A DNA stretch of 64,000 nucleotides, from the NCBI GenBank assembly GCA_027490665.1, contig JAIXXP010000021.1:1-64000 (forward strand), in the 5' to 3' direction. This document shows positions 24,917-33,572 of the stretch, one piece after another. Under the pieces are notes generated by a model. That model was given only the letters and a program-made list of their open reading frames with translations, did no database searches and was not told the DNA's origin. Position numbers and translations under genes: made by a program. How positions within the stretch are numbered: the stretch's first letter is position 1; every line of letters begins with the position of its first letter. Source of the stretch: Cryomorphaceae bacterium. GTDB lineage: Bacteria; Bacteroidota; Bacteroidia; Flavobacteriales_D; Crocinitomicaceae.

Positions 24917-25759
24917 ATGCAACTCGGAAAAATTAACAAACTTACTATTAAGCGCTTTGCACCTCCAGGAGCTTATCTGATTGACCTTCAAGAAAACGAA
25001 GTGTTGCTACCCAATAAATACCTCACTCCAGATATGGAAGAAGGAACTGAAGTAGAAGTTTTTGTAATGAAGGATTCTTCTGAAAGATTGGTTTGTGTTA
25101 CGGAGAAACCTTATATCTTACTTGGAGACTGCGTTTATCTGGATGTTGTGGAGGTCAATCCGTTCGGTGCTTTCGTCGATTGGGGTTTAGATAAAGATTT
25201 ATTTGTTCCGTTTGCCGAACAACGCACCCGTTTAGAAATTGGCGACCGCTATTTATTTACGTTGCTTTACGATTTTGAAACCGACCGCCTCTTCGGGAGC
25301 ATGAAGATCAAAAAAGTATTGATCCCTTGCACCGACCTCAGTATGGAAGGTCAAGAAGTCGATTTGTTAATATGCGACGAAGGTAAACTTGGCCGCAATG
25401 TCATTGTCAACAAACGCTATGAAGGACTTATTTTTAAGGATCAACAAAACCAACCTTTACAGCGCGAACAAGAATGCAAAGGATATATAGCTAAAGTGCG
25501 CGAAGACGGTAAATTAGATATTCGTTTGGAAGTACCCAACGATAGCCGCTACGACGCAGCCGAACAAAAAATTCTCGATACACTGACGGCTCAAGAAGGA
25601 TTTCTTGCCCTTACAGACAAGAGTGATCCAGACGAAGTGCGCGCCGTACTAGGCCTCAGTAAAAAAACCTTTAAGCAAGCAATTGGCAAGTTGTACAAAC
25701 ACCGTCGAATTGCTTTAGAAGCCGACGGCATTCGCTCCTTAAACAACCCTAGAGTTTAG
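24917..25759 (+). CDS. cvfB: S1-domain RNA-binding protein, CvfB/YitL family
   Basis: A 280-residue protein made of consecutive OB/S1-like domains ending in a winged helix. The second S1 domain is clear (YLDVVEVNPFGAFVDWGLDKDLFVPFAEQ). The C-terminal winged helix is LTDKSDPDEVRAVLGLSKKTFKQAIGKLYKHRRI, characteristic of CvfB. In Firmicutes the family affects virulence-factor expression through RNA binding; the role in Bacteroidota is less clear. Its stop overlaps the stop of the convergent AIM24-like gene by four bases, with no terminator between. Confidence 0.93.
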   Translation: MQLGKINKLTIKRFAPPGAYLIDLQENEVLLPNKYLTPDMEEGTEVEVFVMKDSSERLVCVTEKPYILLGDCVYLDVVEVNPFGAFVDWGLDKDLFVPFAEQRTRLEIGDRYLFTLLYDFETDRLFGSMKIKKVLIPCTDLSMEGQEVDLLICDEGKLGRNVIVNKRYEGLIFKDQQNQPLQREQECKGYIAKVREDGKLDIRLEVPNDSRYDAAEQKILDTLTAQEGFLALTDKSDPDEVRAVLGLSKKTFKQAIGKLYKHRRIALEADGIRSLNNPRV

Positions 25760-26544
25760 CGGCCGTCGCCATCTAAGATATTGCCTAAGCCTCCGAGAAT
25801 GCCTCCTTCTTCTTTGCGGGTAGTAGTTCCGTAAGCTAAAATTCTGGCGGCTAATCTAGAAATCGGCAAACTTTGCAGCCATACTTTTCCTGGGCCTTTG
25901 AGCGTAGCAAAAAACAAGCCCTCACCTCCAAAAACAGTATTTTTGATACCTCCAACAAATTGGATGTCGTAATCGACGTCTTGGGTATAAGCGACAATAC
26001 AACCGGTATCTACGCGCAATACTTCTCCAGGCATAAGGGTTCTTTCGGTAATGTATCCGCCCGCATGACAAAAAGCAAGGCCATCGCCTTCTAATTTTTG
26101 CATGATGAAACCTTCACCTCCAAAAAGGCCCGTACCTAACTTCCGCTGAAATTCAATACCTACACTCACACCTTTCGCCGCGCACAAAAACGCATCTTTT
26201 TGACATACAATTTTACCGTTGTATTGCAATAAATCAAAAGCGATGATCTTGCCCGGATACGGTGATGCAAATGCTACGCGTGCCTTTCCAAAGCCTTGAT
26301 TGGTAAAAGCGGTCATGAATAGGCTTTCGCCGGTTAGTAAACGTTTTCCAGCACTGAAGAGCTTACCCATAAAACCAGTTTGAGCCGAACCATCTCCAAA
26401 AATAGTTTGCATTTCGATGGCTTGATCCATGTACATAAATGCACCCGCTTCGGCAATTGCGGTTTCTTGTGGGTCGAGCTCAATTTCGATGAGCTGCATT
26501 TCTTCTCCTTTGATGAAGTAGTCGATTTCGTGGTTGTTGCGCAT
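25756..26544 (-). CDS. AIM24/TIGR00266 family protein
   Basis: A 262-residue protein from the ATG at 26544 (MRNNHEIDYFIKG). It has the repeated beta-strand pattern of the AIM24 family: QLIEIELDPQETAIAEAGAFMYMD, GEGFIMQKLEGDGLAFCHAGG, GEVLRVDTGCIVAY and GGEGLFFATLKGPGKVWLQSLP. The C-terminus is glycine-rich (EEGGILGGLGNILDGDGR). Bacterial members are soluble trimer-like barrels of unknown function; the yeast homologue acts in mitochondrial membrane organisation. It is divergent from gpsA across a 59-base spacer. Confidence 0.9.
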   Translation of the reverse strand: MRNNHEIDYFIKGEEMQLIEIELDPQETAIAEAGAFMYMDQAIEMQTIFGDGSAQTGFMGKLFSAGKRLLTGESLFMTAFTNQGFGKARVAFASPYPGKIIAFDLLQYNGKIVCQKDAFLCAAKGVSVGIEFQRKLGTGLFGGEGFIMQKLEGDGLAFCHAGGYITERTLMPGEVLRVDTGCIVAYTQDVDYDIQFVGGIKNTVFGGEGLFFATLKGPGKVWLQSLPISRLAARILAYGTTTRKEEGGILGGLGNILDGDGR

Positions 26545-26591
26545 ATTTTTTTCTTGTAAAATTAGCAACAAAGTAGTTGCCGAGGATTGCT

Positions 26592-26599
26592 TAACTTTG
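26592..26599 (+). promoter_or_regulatory. -7 element (TAACTTTG) four bases from the gpsA start
   Basis: TAACTTTG matches TAnnTTTG and is followed by four bases and the gpsA ATG at 26604, implying a leaderless transcript. No well-spaced -33 TTTG is seen. Confidence 0.5.
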
Positions 26600-26603
26600 T
26601 CAA

Positions 26604-27602
26604 ATGGAAACAGCACAAAAAATTGCGGTTATCGGTGGAGGCAGTTGGGCCACAGCTTTAGTCAAAATTCTTTGCACAAATTACGCGCAGGTACATTGGT
26701 GGATGCGCAGCGAAGAAGCAATTGCCCATATTGAGCAGTTTGGACACAATCCAAAATACTTGCAGTCCGTCTCTTTTGACACCAACCAATTGGTCTTGAG
26801 TTCAAATTTAGAACAAACGTTAAACGCTGTGGACTGGGTCGTAATTGCAACACCTGCCGCTTTTCTCGAAGAAGCTTTTGCCGGAATTAACGAAGCTCAT
26901 TTTGCCAACAAAGTGGTATTCTCAGCAGTAAAAGGTATTATCCCTTCCTACAACGCCATTCCAGCGCGGTTTATCCACAAAAGTTTTGGCGTGCCTTACG
27001 ACCACATCGGTATCATTTCAGGGCCTTGTCATGCCGAAGAAGTAGCTATGGAAAGACTCTCATACCTTACTTTAGCGTGTTCGAACACCACTTATGCCCA
27101 ACAAATGGCTAACTCTTTAAGCTGTCGGTACATCAAAACCACCACCAGCGACGACCTCTTCGGTACTGAATTTTCCGCGGTCCTTAAAAATGTCTACGCT
27201 TTAGCAGCAGGTATTTGCCACGGATTGGGTTACGGCGATAACTTTCAAGCGGTTTTGGTTTCCAATGCCATTCAAGAAATTGAACGCTTCATCGATGTGA
27301 TACATCCAGTACACCGCGACACCAAAACCAGTGCTTACCTCGGCGACCTGCTTGTTACTGCTTATTCCAACTTTTCGCGCAACAGAACATTTGGCTTCAT
27401 GATTGGGAAAGGTTATTCCGTAAAAAGCGCCCAACTCGAAATGAATATGGTAGCAGAAGGCTATTACGCCACCAAAAGCTTACATGAAATCAATCAAAAA
27501 TTTGGGGTAGATATGCCCATCCTAAGTGCGGTTTATCATATCATTTATGAAAAAATTTCGCCTGCAATTGAAATGAAACTTTTAGCTGAAAAACTTGCCT
27601 AA
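26604..27602 (+). CDS. gpsA: NAD(P)-dependent glycerol-3-phosphate dehydrogenase
   Basis: A 332-residue enzyme that reduces dihydroxyacetone phosphate to sn-glycerol 3-phosphate for phospholipid synthesis. The nucleotide-binding loop is VIGGGSWATALVKIL; Ala takes the place of the more common second Gly after Trp. Later motifs are SAVKGIIP, SGPCHAEEV (substrate site), GTEFSAVLKNVYALAAGICHGLGYGDN with the catalytic Lys, and RNRTFGFMIGKG. It is followed one base later by the aspartate kinase gene, which makes an operon likely even though the pathways differ. Confidence 0.95.
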   Translation: METAQKIAVIGGGSWATALVKILCTNYAQVHWWMRSEEAIAHIEQFGHNPKYLQSVSFDTNQLVLSSNLEQTLNAVDWVVIATPAAFLEEAFAGINEAHFANKVVFSAVKGIIPSYNAIPARFIHKSFGVPYDHIGIISGPCHAEEVAMERLSYLTLACSNTTYAQQMANSLSCRYIKTTTSDDLFGTEFSAVLKNVYALAAGICHGLGYGDNFQAVLVSNAIQEIERFIDVIHPVHRDTKTSAYLGDLLVTAYSNFSRNRTFGFMIGKGYSVKSAQLEMNMVAEGYYATKSLHEINQKFGVDMPILSAVYHIIYEKISPAIEMKLLAEKLA

Positions 27603-27603
27603 C

Positions 27604-28890
27604 ATGAAGGTTTTTAAATTTGGAGGTGCCTCTGTCAAGGACGCAGCTGCTGTCAAAAACGTGAGCGCTATCCTAGCGCGTTTTCCTAACCAAAAATTAG
27701 TGGTCGTTGTATCGGCAATGGGCAAAACTACCAATAAACTCGAAGAACTCATCGAGGCCTTGTACGCTCAGGATCATCGTATTTACGCCGGGCTTCTAGA
27801 TGATATCAAAGCGTATCACTACGAAATAGCTGCCGGTTTATTCGCCGAAAAACATTTCCATATTTACAAAGAGCTCGAAGATATTTTTGAGCATTTGTCA
27901 CAATTGTTTTTCAAACCATTAGCCGACAATCGTTCATTTCAATACGATCAAATTATTGCATTTGGCGAACTCATTTCGAGTAAAATGTTGGCGGCCTTTC
28001 TCAAAGACCAAGGCTACAGCGCAACATGGCTAGATGCCAAATCAATTATTCGCACCGACAACCAATATCAAGAGGCGCAGGTAGACTGGTCTAAGACCAA
28101 AGAATTGTGCGCACAAAAAGTATTGCCGTTATTGCATAGCACAGCAATCGCCATTACACAAGGATTCATCGGGCACACTTCCGAAGGCTTCACTACTACA
28201 CTAGGTAGAGAAGGCTCCGATTACAGCGCAGGCATCCTCGCCTACTGCTGCGAGGCAGAGAGTGTCACTATTTGGAAAGATGTACCGGGTATGCTCAATG
28301 CCGATCCTAAATATTTTGAAAAAACCCAATTGCTCTCCCAAATTTCTTTCAAAGAAGCAATTGAGTTGTCTTATTATGGCGCAAGCGTAATCCATCCCAA
28401 AACCGTACAACCACTTCAACAAAAAAATATCCCGTTGTATGTGCGTTCGTTTGTAGATCCAGAAGCACCCGGCACCACCATTTCTGCCAATGCGGAGCGA
28501 GATGCTCAAATTCCGTCTTACATTGTCAAATTCAATCAAGTGCTCGTAACTTTTAGCACTAAGGATTTTTCATTTATTGCCGAAAAACAACTTTCTGAAA
28601 TTTTTGCTGCTCTTGCAAAAATGCAAGCGCACATTAATGTCATGCAAAATTCAGCGCTCAACTTTTCGGTGCTGCTAGATCGTAAGAAAATAGATGTTGA
28701 CCAATTGCAAAAGCTACTTGGTGATACATACCACATGCGTTACAACGAAAACCTAGAACTCGTCACCATTCGTCATTACAACGAAGCTATACTTGCCGAA
28801 ATGTGCCGAAATAAAACCAGTTTGGTAAGTCAGCAAACACGCACCACTGCCCGCTTGGTTTTACAACCAAAACAAGACGGACTTATTTAG
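27604..28890 (+). CDS. lysC: Aspartate kinase, monofunctional
   Basis: A 428-residue amino-acid kinase fold enzyme starting at the ATG at 27604. The N-terminal KFGGASVKDAAAVKNV corresponds to the KFGGTSV signature with Ala for Thr. Catalytic and substrate regions are FITQGFIGHTSEGFTTTLGREGSDYSAG and VTIWKDVPGMLNADPK. The C-terminal third is an ACT regulatory region. It phosphorylates aspartate for lysine, threonine, methionine and diaminopimelate synthesis. There is no homoserine dehydrogenase domain. It starts one base after the gpsA stop. The iron-uptake genes downstream have their own promoter region. Confidence 0.93.
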   Translation: MKVFKFGGASVKDAAAVKNVSAILARFPNQKLVVVVSAMGKTTNKLEELIEALYAQDHRIYAGLLDDIKAYHYEIAAGLFAEKHFHIYKELEDIFEHLSQLFFKPLADNRSFQYDQIIAFGELISSKMLAAFLKDQGYSATWLDAKSIIRTDNQYQEAQVDWSKTKELCAQKVLPLLHSTAIAITQGFIGHTSEGFTTTLGREGSDYSAGILAYCCEAESVTIWKDVPGMLNADPKYFEKTQLLSQISFKEAIELSYYGASVIHPKTVQPLQQKNIPLYVRSFVDPEAPGTTISANAERDAQIPSYIVKFNQVLVTFSTKDFSFIAEKQLSEIFAALAKMQAHINVMQNSALNFSVLLDRKKIDVDQLQKLLGDTYHMRYNENLELVTIRHYNEAILAEMCRNKTSLVSQQTRTTARLVLQPKQDGLI

Positions 28891-28901
28891 ATTGATTCAA
28901 A

Positions 28902-28919
28902 ATACCACTTTTGTGGTAT
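28902..28919. promoter_or_regulatory. Perfect palindrome upstream of feoA (candidate metal-responsive operator)
   Basis: ATACCAC-TTTT-GTGGTAT is a perfect 7-4-7 inverted repeat between lysC and feoA, 23 bases before the feoA -7 element. No T-run follows, so it is unlikely to be a terminator. It does not fit the usual Fur-box sequence closely. Confidence 0.55.
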
Positions 28920-28941
28920 ATAAAAATTCGATAATCGGTCA

Positions 28942-28949
28942 TATATTTG
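28942..28949 (+). promoter_or_regulatory. -7 element (TATATTTG) three bases from the feoA start
   Basis: TATATTTG is an exact TAnnTTTG match. Only three bases lie between it and the feoA ATG at 28953, implying a leaderless transcript. No TTTG is found at the ideal -33 distance, which would be consistent with dependence on an activator or with a regulated promoter. Confidence 0.6.
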
Positions 28950-28952
28950 CAT

Positions 28953-29180
28953 ATGTCTCAGACACTCGATTCTATTTCGTTGCATCAGCTCGTAGAAATT
29001 TCTGCCATCGCAAGTTCGGCAATTGCCCCAAAACTTTCTGAAATGGGCCTCACCAAAGGGCAAAAAATCAAAGCCATCTTTAAAGCACCCTTCGGAGACC
29101 CTATCGCCTATGAAATCAATGGCAATATCATATCGATGCGCAAAGAAGAGGCCATGCAAGTAGAAGTCCAAATGGCTTAA
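28953..29180 (+). CDS. feoA: FeoA domain protein (ferrous iron transport accessory)
   Basis: A 75-residue SH3-like FeoA protein from the ATG at 28953. Typical features are LVEISAIASSAIAPKLSEMGLTKGQKIK and FGDPIAYEINGNIISMRKEEAMQVEV, which match the fold up to the end of the domain. FeoA is a cytoplasmic partner of the FeoB iron permease. It begins the feo cluster, with feoB starting 26 bases downstream. Confidence 0.93.
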   Translation: MSQTLDSISLHQLVEISAIASSAIAPKLSEMGLTKGQKIKAIFKAPFGDPIAYEINGNIISMRKEEAMQVEVQMA

Positions 29181-29206
29181 AGCAAATTTCTTTAGCTTTG
29201 TAAGTC

Positions 29207-31147
29207 ATGAAAATCGCACTACTCGGCAATCCCAATACTGGCAAGAGCACAGTTTTCAATATGCTCACGGGTTTGCGCCAGCAAGTAGGTAATTTCCCCG
29301 GCGTAACTGTCGATAAAAAGCAAGGCAGCGTCAAAACGCCCAAACACACCCAACAACTTCTTGATTTTCCGGGCACCTACAGCATATTTGCGCGCGCTCT
29401 AGACGAACAAGTTGTGCAGGACGTCCTGACCAACAAACAACACCCAGACTTTCCGGATGCCGTTATTTATGTTGCTGACGCCGCGAATTTAGAACGAAAC
29501 CTCTTGTTTTTTAGTCAGTTATACGACTTAGGTTTTCCTATACTTTTAGTACTCAATATGTGGGATCGCGCACAACGCAAAGGCCTACGCATAAATGTTG
29601 AACTTCTTCAAAAACAGTTTCCTGCAGCGGCAATTGTTACCGCAAACGCTAGGGTTGCCATAGGTAAAGACCGCATTCTTCAAGCGCTTGATGCGCTTCC
29701 TAGCCAAGATAGAACCGCCTTTCATGACCTCGACCTCTCTGTGCTACTAACGGACAGCGCACAAACTGAAAACACCAACGCGCGTCTCGATAAATTGCGC
29801 AACCTAGGCCTTGTCCAAAGCGCGTCAACAACTACCGTAAATAACTCCATGCGCCTAGATCGGATTTTGACACACCGCATCTACGGCTACCTTATTTTTA
29901 CAGCCGTCTTACTGGTCATCTTTCAATTTATATTCAGTTTTGCGAGTATCCCCATGGATTTCATCGATGCACAGTTTGTACGTCTTAGTGCTTGGGTTGC
30001 GGACAGCCTTCCAGAAGGCCTGCTCAGCAAACTCATCTCTCAAGGACTCATTCCCGGCATAGGCGGCGTATTCGTTTTTGTGCCCCAAATAGCCATCTTA
30101 TTTTTCTTTATTGCACTCCTAGAAGAAAGTGGCTATTTGTCAAGAGTTGTATTTATCATGGACCGCATCATGCGACCTTTTGGTCTCAATGGCAAGAGTG
30201 TAGTGCCTTTACTTTCTAGTGTTGCTTGTGCCATTCCTGGCATTATGTCCGCTAGAACCATTTCCGATTGGAAAGAGCGCCTCATCACTATTTTAGTGGC
30301 TCCCTTTATGAGTTGCTCTGCCCGAATTCCCGTATATACTTTACTTATTAGTTTGGTGATTCCCAAGAGCTATATCGGCGGCATTATCAACCTCCAAGGT
30401 CTCGTGCTCTTTGGCTTGTATGCACTTGGCATCCTCTTTGCACTCGGCACCGCCTTCATCCTCAGATTTCTTGTCAGGAGCGGCAAACCAGGTTTCCATT
30501 TAATGGAATTGCCCGAATACAAAGCCCCTCGGATTTACAACGTAGGCATTGCTGTTTATGAAAAAGTAAAGATTTTTATTTTTGATGCCGGTAAAATCAT
30601 TGTTGCCATTTCAATTTTACTTTGGGCATTGGCAACCTATGGTCCAAGCTCTAGAGATCAAAAATTAAAAGACCTTCAGCAGCAAACTATTTATATTCAA
30701 GCAACAAGTCTAGAACAACAAGAGCAAGAGAATTCACTTTTGCTATCACAATCATATATCGGGCATTTTGGCAAATGGATGGAACCTGCTATTGCACCAC
30801 TCGGCTACGACTGGAAAATAGGCATTGCCCTTCTCAGTTCTTTTGCTGCTCGAGAAGTATTTGTAGGATCGCTTGCCACTATCTACGCCGTTGGCGACGA
30901 CACCAATATCAACAAGCGTCTGGTTCAAAAACTACGCGCCGAAAAAAACGAAAGCGGACAGGTTGTGTATAGTTTAGCTACTGGAGCTTCGCTACTCGTC
31001 TTTTATGTTTTTGCCATGCAATGTATGGCCACATTAGCCGTGGTGAAACGCGAAACCAATTCTTGGAAATGGCCTTTACTCCAACTGGTATTCATGGGTT
31101 GCGTTGCCTATTTAAGTGCATTTTTTGTATATCAGCTCCTGATATAA
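29207..31147 (+). CDS. feoB: Ferrous iron transport protein B (GTPase permease)
   Basis: A 646-residue inner-membrane iron(II) transporter. The N-terminal G domain has G1 GNPNTGKST, G3 DFPGTYS and G4 NMWD, followed by a helical insert. From about residue 220 there are multiple membrane segments with the Gate motifs (GLNGKSVVPLLSSVACAIPGIMSART and SSFAAREVFVGSLATIYAVG). It is somewhat shorter than the E. coli protein. A TAGCTTTG at 29193-29200 could be an internal promoter. It is followed 24 bases later by a short Cys-rich gene of the known FeoB-associated type. Confidence 0.97.
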   Translation: MKIALLGNPNTGKSTVFNMLTGLRQQVGNFPGVTVDKKQGSVKTPKHTQQLLDFPGTYSIFARALDEQVVQDVLTNKQHPDFPDAVIYVADAANLERNLLFFSQLYDLGFPILLVLNMWDRAQRKGLRINVELLQKQFPAAAIVTANARVAIGKDRILQALDALPSQDRTAFHDLDLSVLLTDSAQTENTNARLDKLRNLGLVQSASTTTVNNSMRLDRILTHRIYGYLIFTAVLLVIFQFIFSFASIPMDFIDAQFVRLSAWVADSLPEGLLSKLISQGLIPGIGGVFVFVPQIAILFFFIALLEESGYLSRVVFIMDRIMRPFGLNGKSVVPLLSSVACAIPGIMSARTISDWKERLITILVAPFMSCSARIPVYTLLISLVIPKSYIGGIINLQGLVLFGLYALGILFALGTAFILRFLVRSGKPGFHLMELPEYKAPRIYNVGIAVYEKVKIFIFDAGKIIVAISILLWALATYGPSSRDQKLKDLQQQTIYIQATSLEQQEQENSLLLSQSYIGHFGKWMEPAIAPLGYDWKIGIALLSSFAAREVFVGSLATIYAVGDDTNINKRLVQKLRAEKNESGQVVYSLATGASLLVFYVFAMQCMATLAVVKRETNSWKWPLLQLVFMGCVAYLSAFFVYQLLI

Positions 31148-31171
31148 GTACAATTTCATTAACTTTCGATT

Positions 31172-31315
31172 ATGCAACAATTGTTGGTCATATCTATAGT
31201 TCTAATCGCAGTTATTTACTTACTGCGTCACTACTACCAATTGTTTTTTGCACAGCAAACTAATTGTAAAGGTTGTGGACTCACGCCAAAGCATTCCAAT
31301 GAAACTCAAACATAA
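31172..31315 (+). CDS. FeoB-associated Cys-rich small membrane protein
   Basis: A 47-residue protein that is easily missed. Residues 3-18 form one hydrophobic membrane helix (LLVISIVLIAVIYLL), then basic and aromatic residues, then a short tail with NCKGCG. A single membrane span followed by a Cys-x2-Cys tail immediately after feoB is the hallmark of the FeoB-associated small proteins of Bacteroidota, which may act like FeoC or deliver iron. The stop lies inside the start of corA (17-base overlap), linking it to both neighbours. Confidence 0.82.
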   Translation: MQQLLVISIVLIAVIYLLRHYYQLFFAQQTNCKGCGLTPKHSNETQT

Positions 31316-32306
31316 GGCACAAGCCTATCAATATGGCCAAGATTTCTTTTCAGTCAAAACAGCTGAGGCTTCTGATTTTGCAAACGAATTCAATCCTGAT
31401 TTAATAGATGCAGATAACGTCTATTGGCTCAATTTTCACAACCTCGACGACCGCACTAGCATAGAAAAACTCTGTCAGAAAATTGGCCTCGATAAACTCA
31501 GCACAGAAAGTATCTTCTTGCCACTCAGACGTGCTAAAGTTGAAGAATACCCTACTTATTTGTTTTTCCAATTACATACGCTTCATAACAATAGCAAAGA
31601 TACCGAGCTAACAGATCAAATTACTTTTGTTTTAGGCGCTCATTACTTGCTATCGTTTCAAACAAATGAAGGACAACATTTTAGCGAGGTTCGTGAGCGT
31701 ATTGAAAAATCTAAAGGAAAAATTCGCAATCAAAAAGCTGACTTTTTGTTATTTCGTTTGCTCGATACTTTACTAGATGAACTTTTTCAATTCACAACTG
31801 AAGTCTCTGATGAGATAGATCGCATAGACAAACGCATCCATTCTCAAATGCAGTCTGACTTATTGCGTGAAATCGAACTCCAAAAAAGACAGCTCATTAA
31901 TTTGAGAAAAATAGTTCAACCAATTAAGGATCTTCTTGCAGTGCTAGAATCCATGGACAATGCCCTTATTGAAAGCAGCAATAAGCATTATTATAAAAAT
32001 CTTCGCAATAGTTGCGTGAGTCTAATTGAGGATATCGAAGCGCACAAACAAATTCTAGACGGTCTAGCCAATTTGTATTATGCTGTTCAAGGGCAACGCA
32101 TGAACCACATCATGAAAGTATTAACCGTGGTAAGTAGTATTTTTATTCCACTCACATTTATCGTTGGTGTGTACGGCATGAATTTCAAACACATGCCAGA
32201 ATTAGGTTATCGATATGGTTATTACACCGTTGTCGGAGTCATGTTTGTAATGAGTTTAACCTTGCTACTGTTCTTCATGAAGCGCGGGTGGCTCAAGCGT
32301 GACTAG
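31299..32306 (+). CDS. corA: CorA family magnesium/divalent cation transporter
   Basis: A 335-residue protein beginning at the ATG at 31299. A large N-terminal cytoplasmic domain and long helices (DRIDKRIHSQMQSDLLREIELQKRQL) lead to two C-terminal membrane helices. The selectivity motif YGMN (FIVGVYGMNFKHMPELGY) sits between them, and a positively charged tail (MKRGWLKRD) ends the protein. The family forms pentameric Mg2+ (or Co2+/Ni2+) channels. Its start overlaps the FeoB-associated gene, so it should be expressed with the iron system. Confidence 0.95.
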   Translation: MKLKHKAQAYQYGQDFFSVKTAEASDFANEFNPDLIDADNVYWLNFHNLDDRTSIEKLCQKIGLDKLSTESIFLPLRRAKVEEYPTYLFFQLHTLHNNSKDTELTDQITFVLGAHYLLSFQTNEGQHFSEVRERIEKSKGKIRNQKADFLLFRLLDTLLDELFQFTTEVSDEIDRIDKRIHSQMQSDLLREIELQKRQLINLRKIVQPIKDLLAVLESMDNALIESSNKHYYKNLRNSCVSLIEDIEAHKQILDGLANLYYAVQGQRMNHIMKVLTVVSSIFIPLTFIVGVYGMNFKHMPELGYRYGYYTVVGVMFVMSLTLLLFFMKRGWLKRD

Positions 32307-32329
32307 ATGTTAATGAAGTGTTAAATACC

Positions 32330-32359
32330 TTGAACTCGAAAATAAGCTCCTTATCTTTC
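32330..32359 (+). promoter_or_regulatory. Promoter of the DUF1573 gene
   Basis: TTG at 32330-32332 and TATCTTTC at 32352-32359 are 19 bases apart, close to the Bacteroidota -33/-7 arrangement; the last base of the -7 element deviates (C for G). The ATG at 32380 follows after 20 bases. Confidence 0.6.
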
Positions 32360-32379
32360 GGAAAGTTAAACTGATACAT

Positions 32380-32823
32380 ATGAAAAAATTATTGCTTTCT
32401 TTTGGTGTTGTTTTCATGGCTGTACTTGGCCTTAACAGCGTCAATGCACAAATTGAAAAAGGTGCTAAAATTGAATTCAACAAAGAAGTACACGACTACG
32501 GTAACATCAAATATGGTGGTGAGCCTTATTGTTCTTTTGAGTTCAAAAACACTGGTGACGAACCGTTAATTATCTCTAACGCCAAAGGATCTTGTGGTTG
32601 TACAGTTCCTGAGTGGCCGAAAGAGCCAATTGCTCCAGGAGCAAAAGGAACTATCCGTGTGAAATACGACACGAATCGTCCAGGCCCGATCAACAAAAGC
32701 GTTACCATTACTTCAAATGCGCTCAATGAGCCAAATAAAGTAATCCGCATCAAAGGTGAAGTTGGCCCTGCTCCAGAGAGCGGCATGCCAGTAAACAATA
32801 CAGGTGCACCTACAAACAACTAA
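32380..32823 (+). CDS. DUF1573 domain protein, exported
   Basis: A 147-residue protein with signal peptide MKKLLLSFGVVFMAVLGLNSVNAQ. The mature part is a single immunoglobulin-like DUF1573 domain (EVHDYGNIKYGGEPYCSFEFKNTGDEPLIISNAKGSCGCTVPEWP and GTIRVKYDTNRPGPINKSVTITSN). The paired cysteines of GSCGCT are typical of this family. It is monocistronic, with its own promoter and terminator. The family is abundant in Bacteroidota envelopes and its role is unknown; a structural or carrier-like role is possible. Confidence 0.92.
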   Translation: MKKLLLSFGVVFMAVLGLNSVNAQIEKGAKIEFNKEVHDYGNIKYGGEPYCSFEFKNTGDEPLIISNAKGSCGCTVPEWPKEPIAPGAKGTIRVKYDTNRPGPINKSVTITSNALNEPNKVIRIKGEVGPAPESGMPVNNTGAPTNN

Positions 32824-32840
32824 ACTAAACAACCGTTTAT

Positions 32841-32872
32841 AAAAAAAGCCACTCTTAGGAGTGGCTTTTTTT
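32841..32872. terminator. Bidirectional terminator between the DUF1573 gene and mtnC
   Basis: AAAAAAAGCCACTC, loop TTAG and GAGTGGCTTTTTTT form a strong hairpin. On the minus strand it would end the long dcw-mtn transcript. Confidence 0.9.
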
Positions 32873-32888
32873 GTTTATGTCAATTGAA

Positions 32889-33572
32889 TTAAATCTCTAA
32901 AAAAGTAGTTGCTGTATGCGGCCAACTCACTTGGGTACCTGGCCTTAACAACTGGATGGTTTGCATTCCTGCCGCCCCTGCGGCCTCTAGTTCAGCTGAA
33001 ATATCTGACAAAAATAAAATCTGCTCTGCTTCAAAACCTAAAAACTGTGTGATTTTTTGATAGGTTGCCAGCTCTTTTTTACTACCTGTTGTAGTGTCAA
33101 AATGATTGGAAAAATGACCTGATAAATCACCAAAATCGCTGAACTGAAAAAGTAACTTTTGAGCAGCAATAGATCCTGAGGAGAATACGCCAATCTTTAA
33201 GCCCAAAGTTCGCCATTGATTGAGTGCAGTGGGTACGTCATCGTATACATGCCCTGTTATAGCGCCCGTTTCATAGGCATTTTTCCAAATGATGCCTTGC
33301 AAGGCTTTCAATGGCGTAAGTTTTCTATCTTCCTCGCTCCATTTATGCAGACAAGCAAGTACCTCTTCAGTAGTTGTGAGGTGGCGACCATCTTCTTGGG
33401 CGGCAATTTCAATCACTTCAGAAAATGCTTGTTTCACCTCATTGATTTGTGCATGTTTGGTGAGGTCGTTGAGATGTGTTCTGAAATACGGAAACAAGAC
33501 TTCGTATACAAAATGTACAGAGCTAGTGGTGCCCTCGATATCCGTTAAAATATATTTGATGCGCTTATCCAA
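32889..33572 (-). CDS. mtnC: Acireductone synthase (enolase-phosphatase E1)
   Basis: A 227-residue HAD-superfamily enzyme of methionine salvage that converts 2,3-diketo-5-methylthiopentyl 1-phosphate to the acireductone. The nucleophile motif is ILTDIEGTTSSVHFVYEVLFPYF, in which the HAD DxD is replaced by DIEGT as in all E1 enzymes. Later motifs are IGVFSSGSIAAQKLLF and ILFLSDISAELEAAGAAGM. Its start overlaps the end of mtnD by eight bases. It is the last gene of the long minus-strand run and is followed by a terminator. Confidence 0.95.
   Translation of the reverse strand: MDKRIKYILTDIEGTTSSVHFVYEVLFPYFRTHLNDLTKHAQINEVKQAFSEVIEIAAQEDGRHLTTTEEVLACLHKWSEEDRKLTPLKALQGIIWKNAYETGAITGHVYDDVPTALNQWRTLGLKIGVFSSGSIAAQKLLFQFSDFGDLSGHFSNHFDTTTGSKKELATYQKITQFLGFEAEQILFLSDISAELEAAGAAGMQTIQLLRPGTQVSWPHTATTFLEI

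Noticed and set aside
28902-28919. The feoA palindrome considered as a terminator of lysC
   Set aside because: The hairpin is followed by ATAAAAATTCG on the plus strand rather than a T-run, so an operator is more likely.
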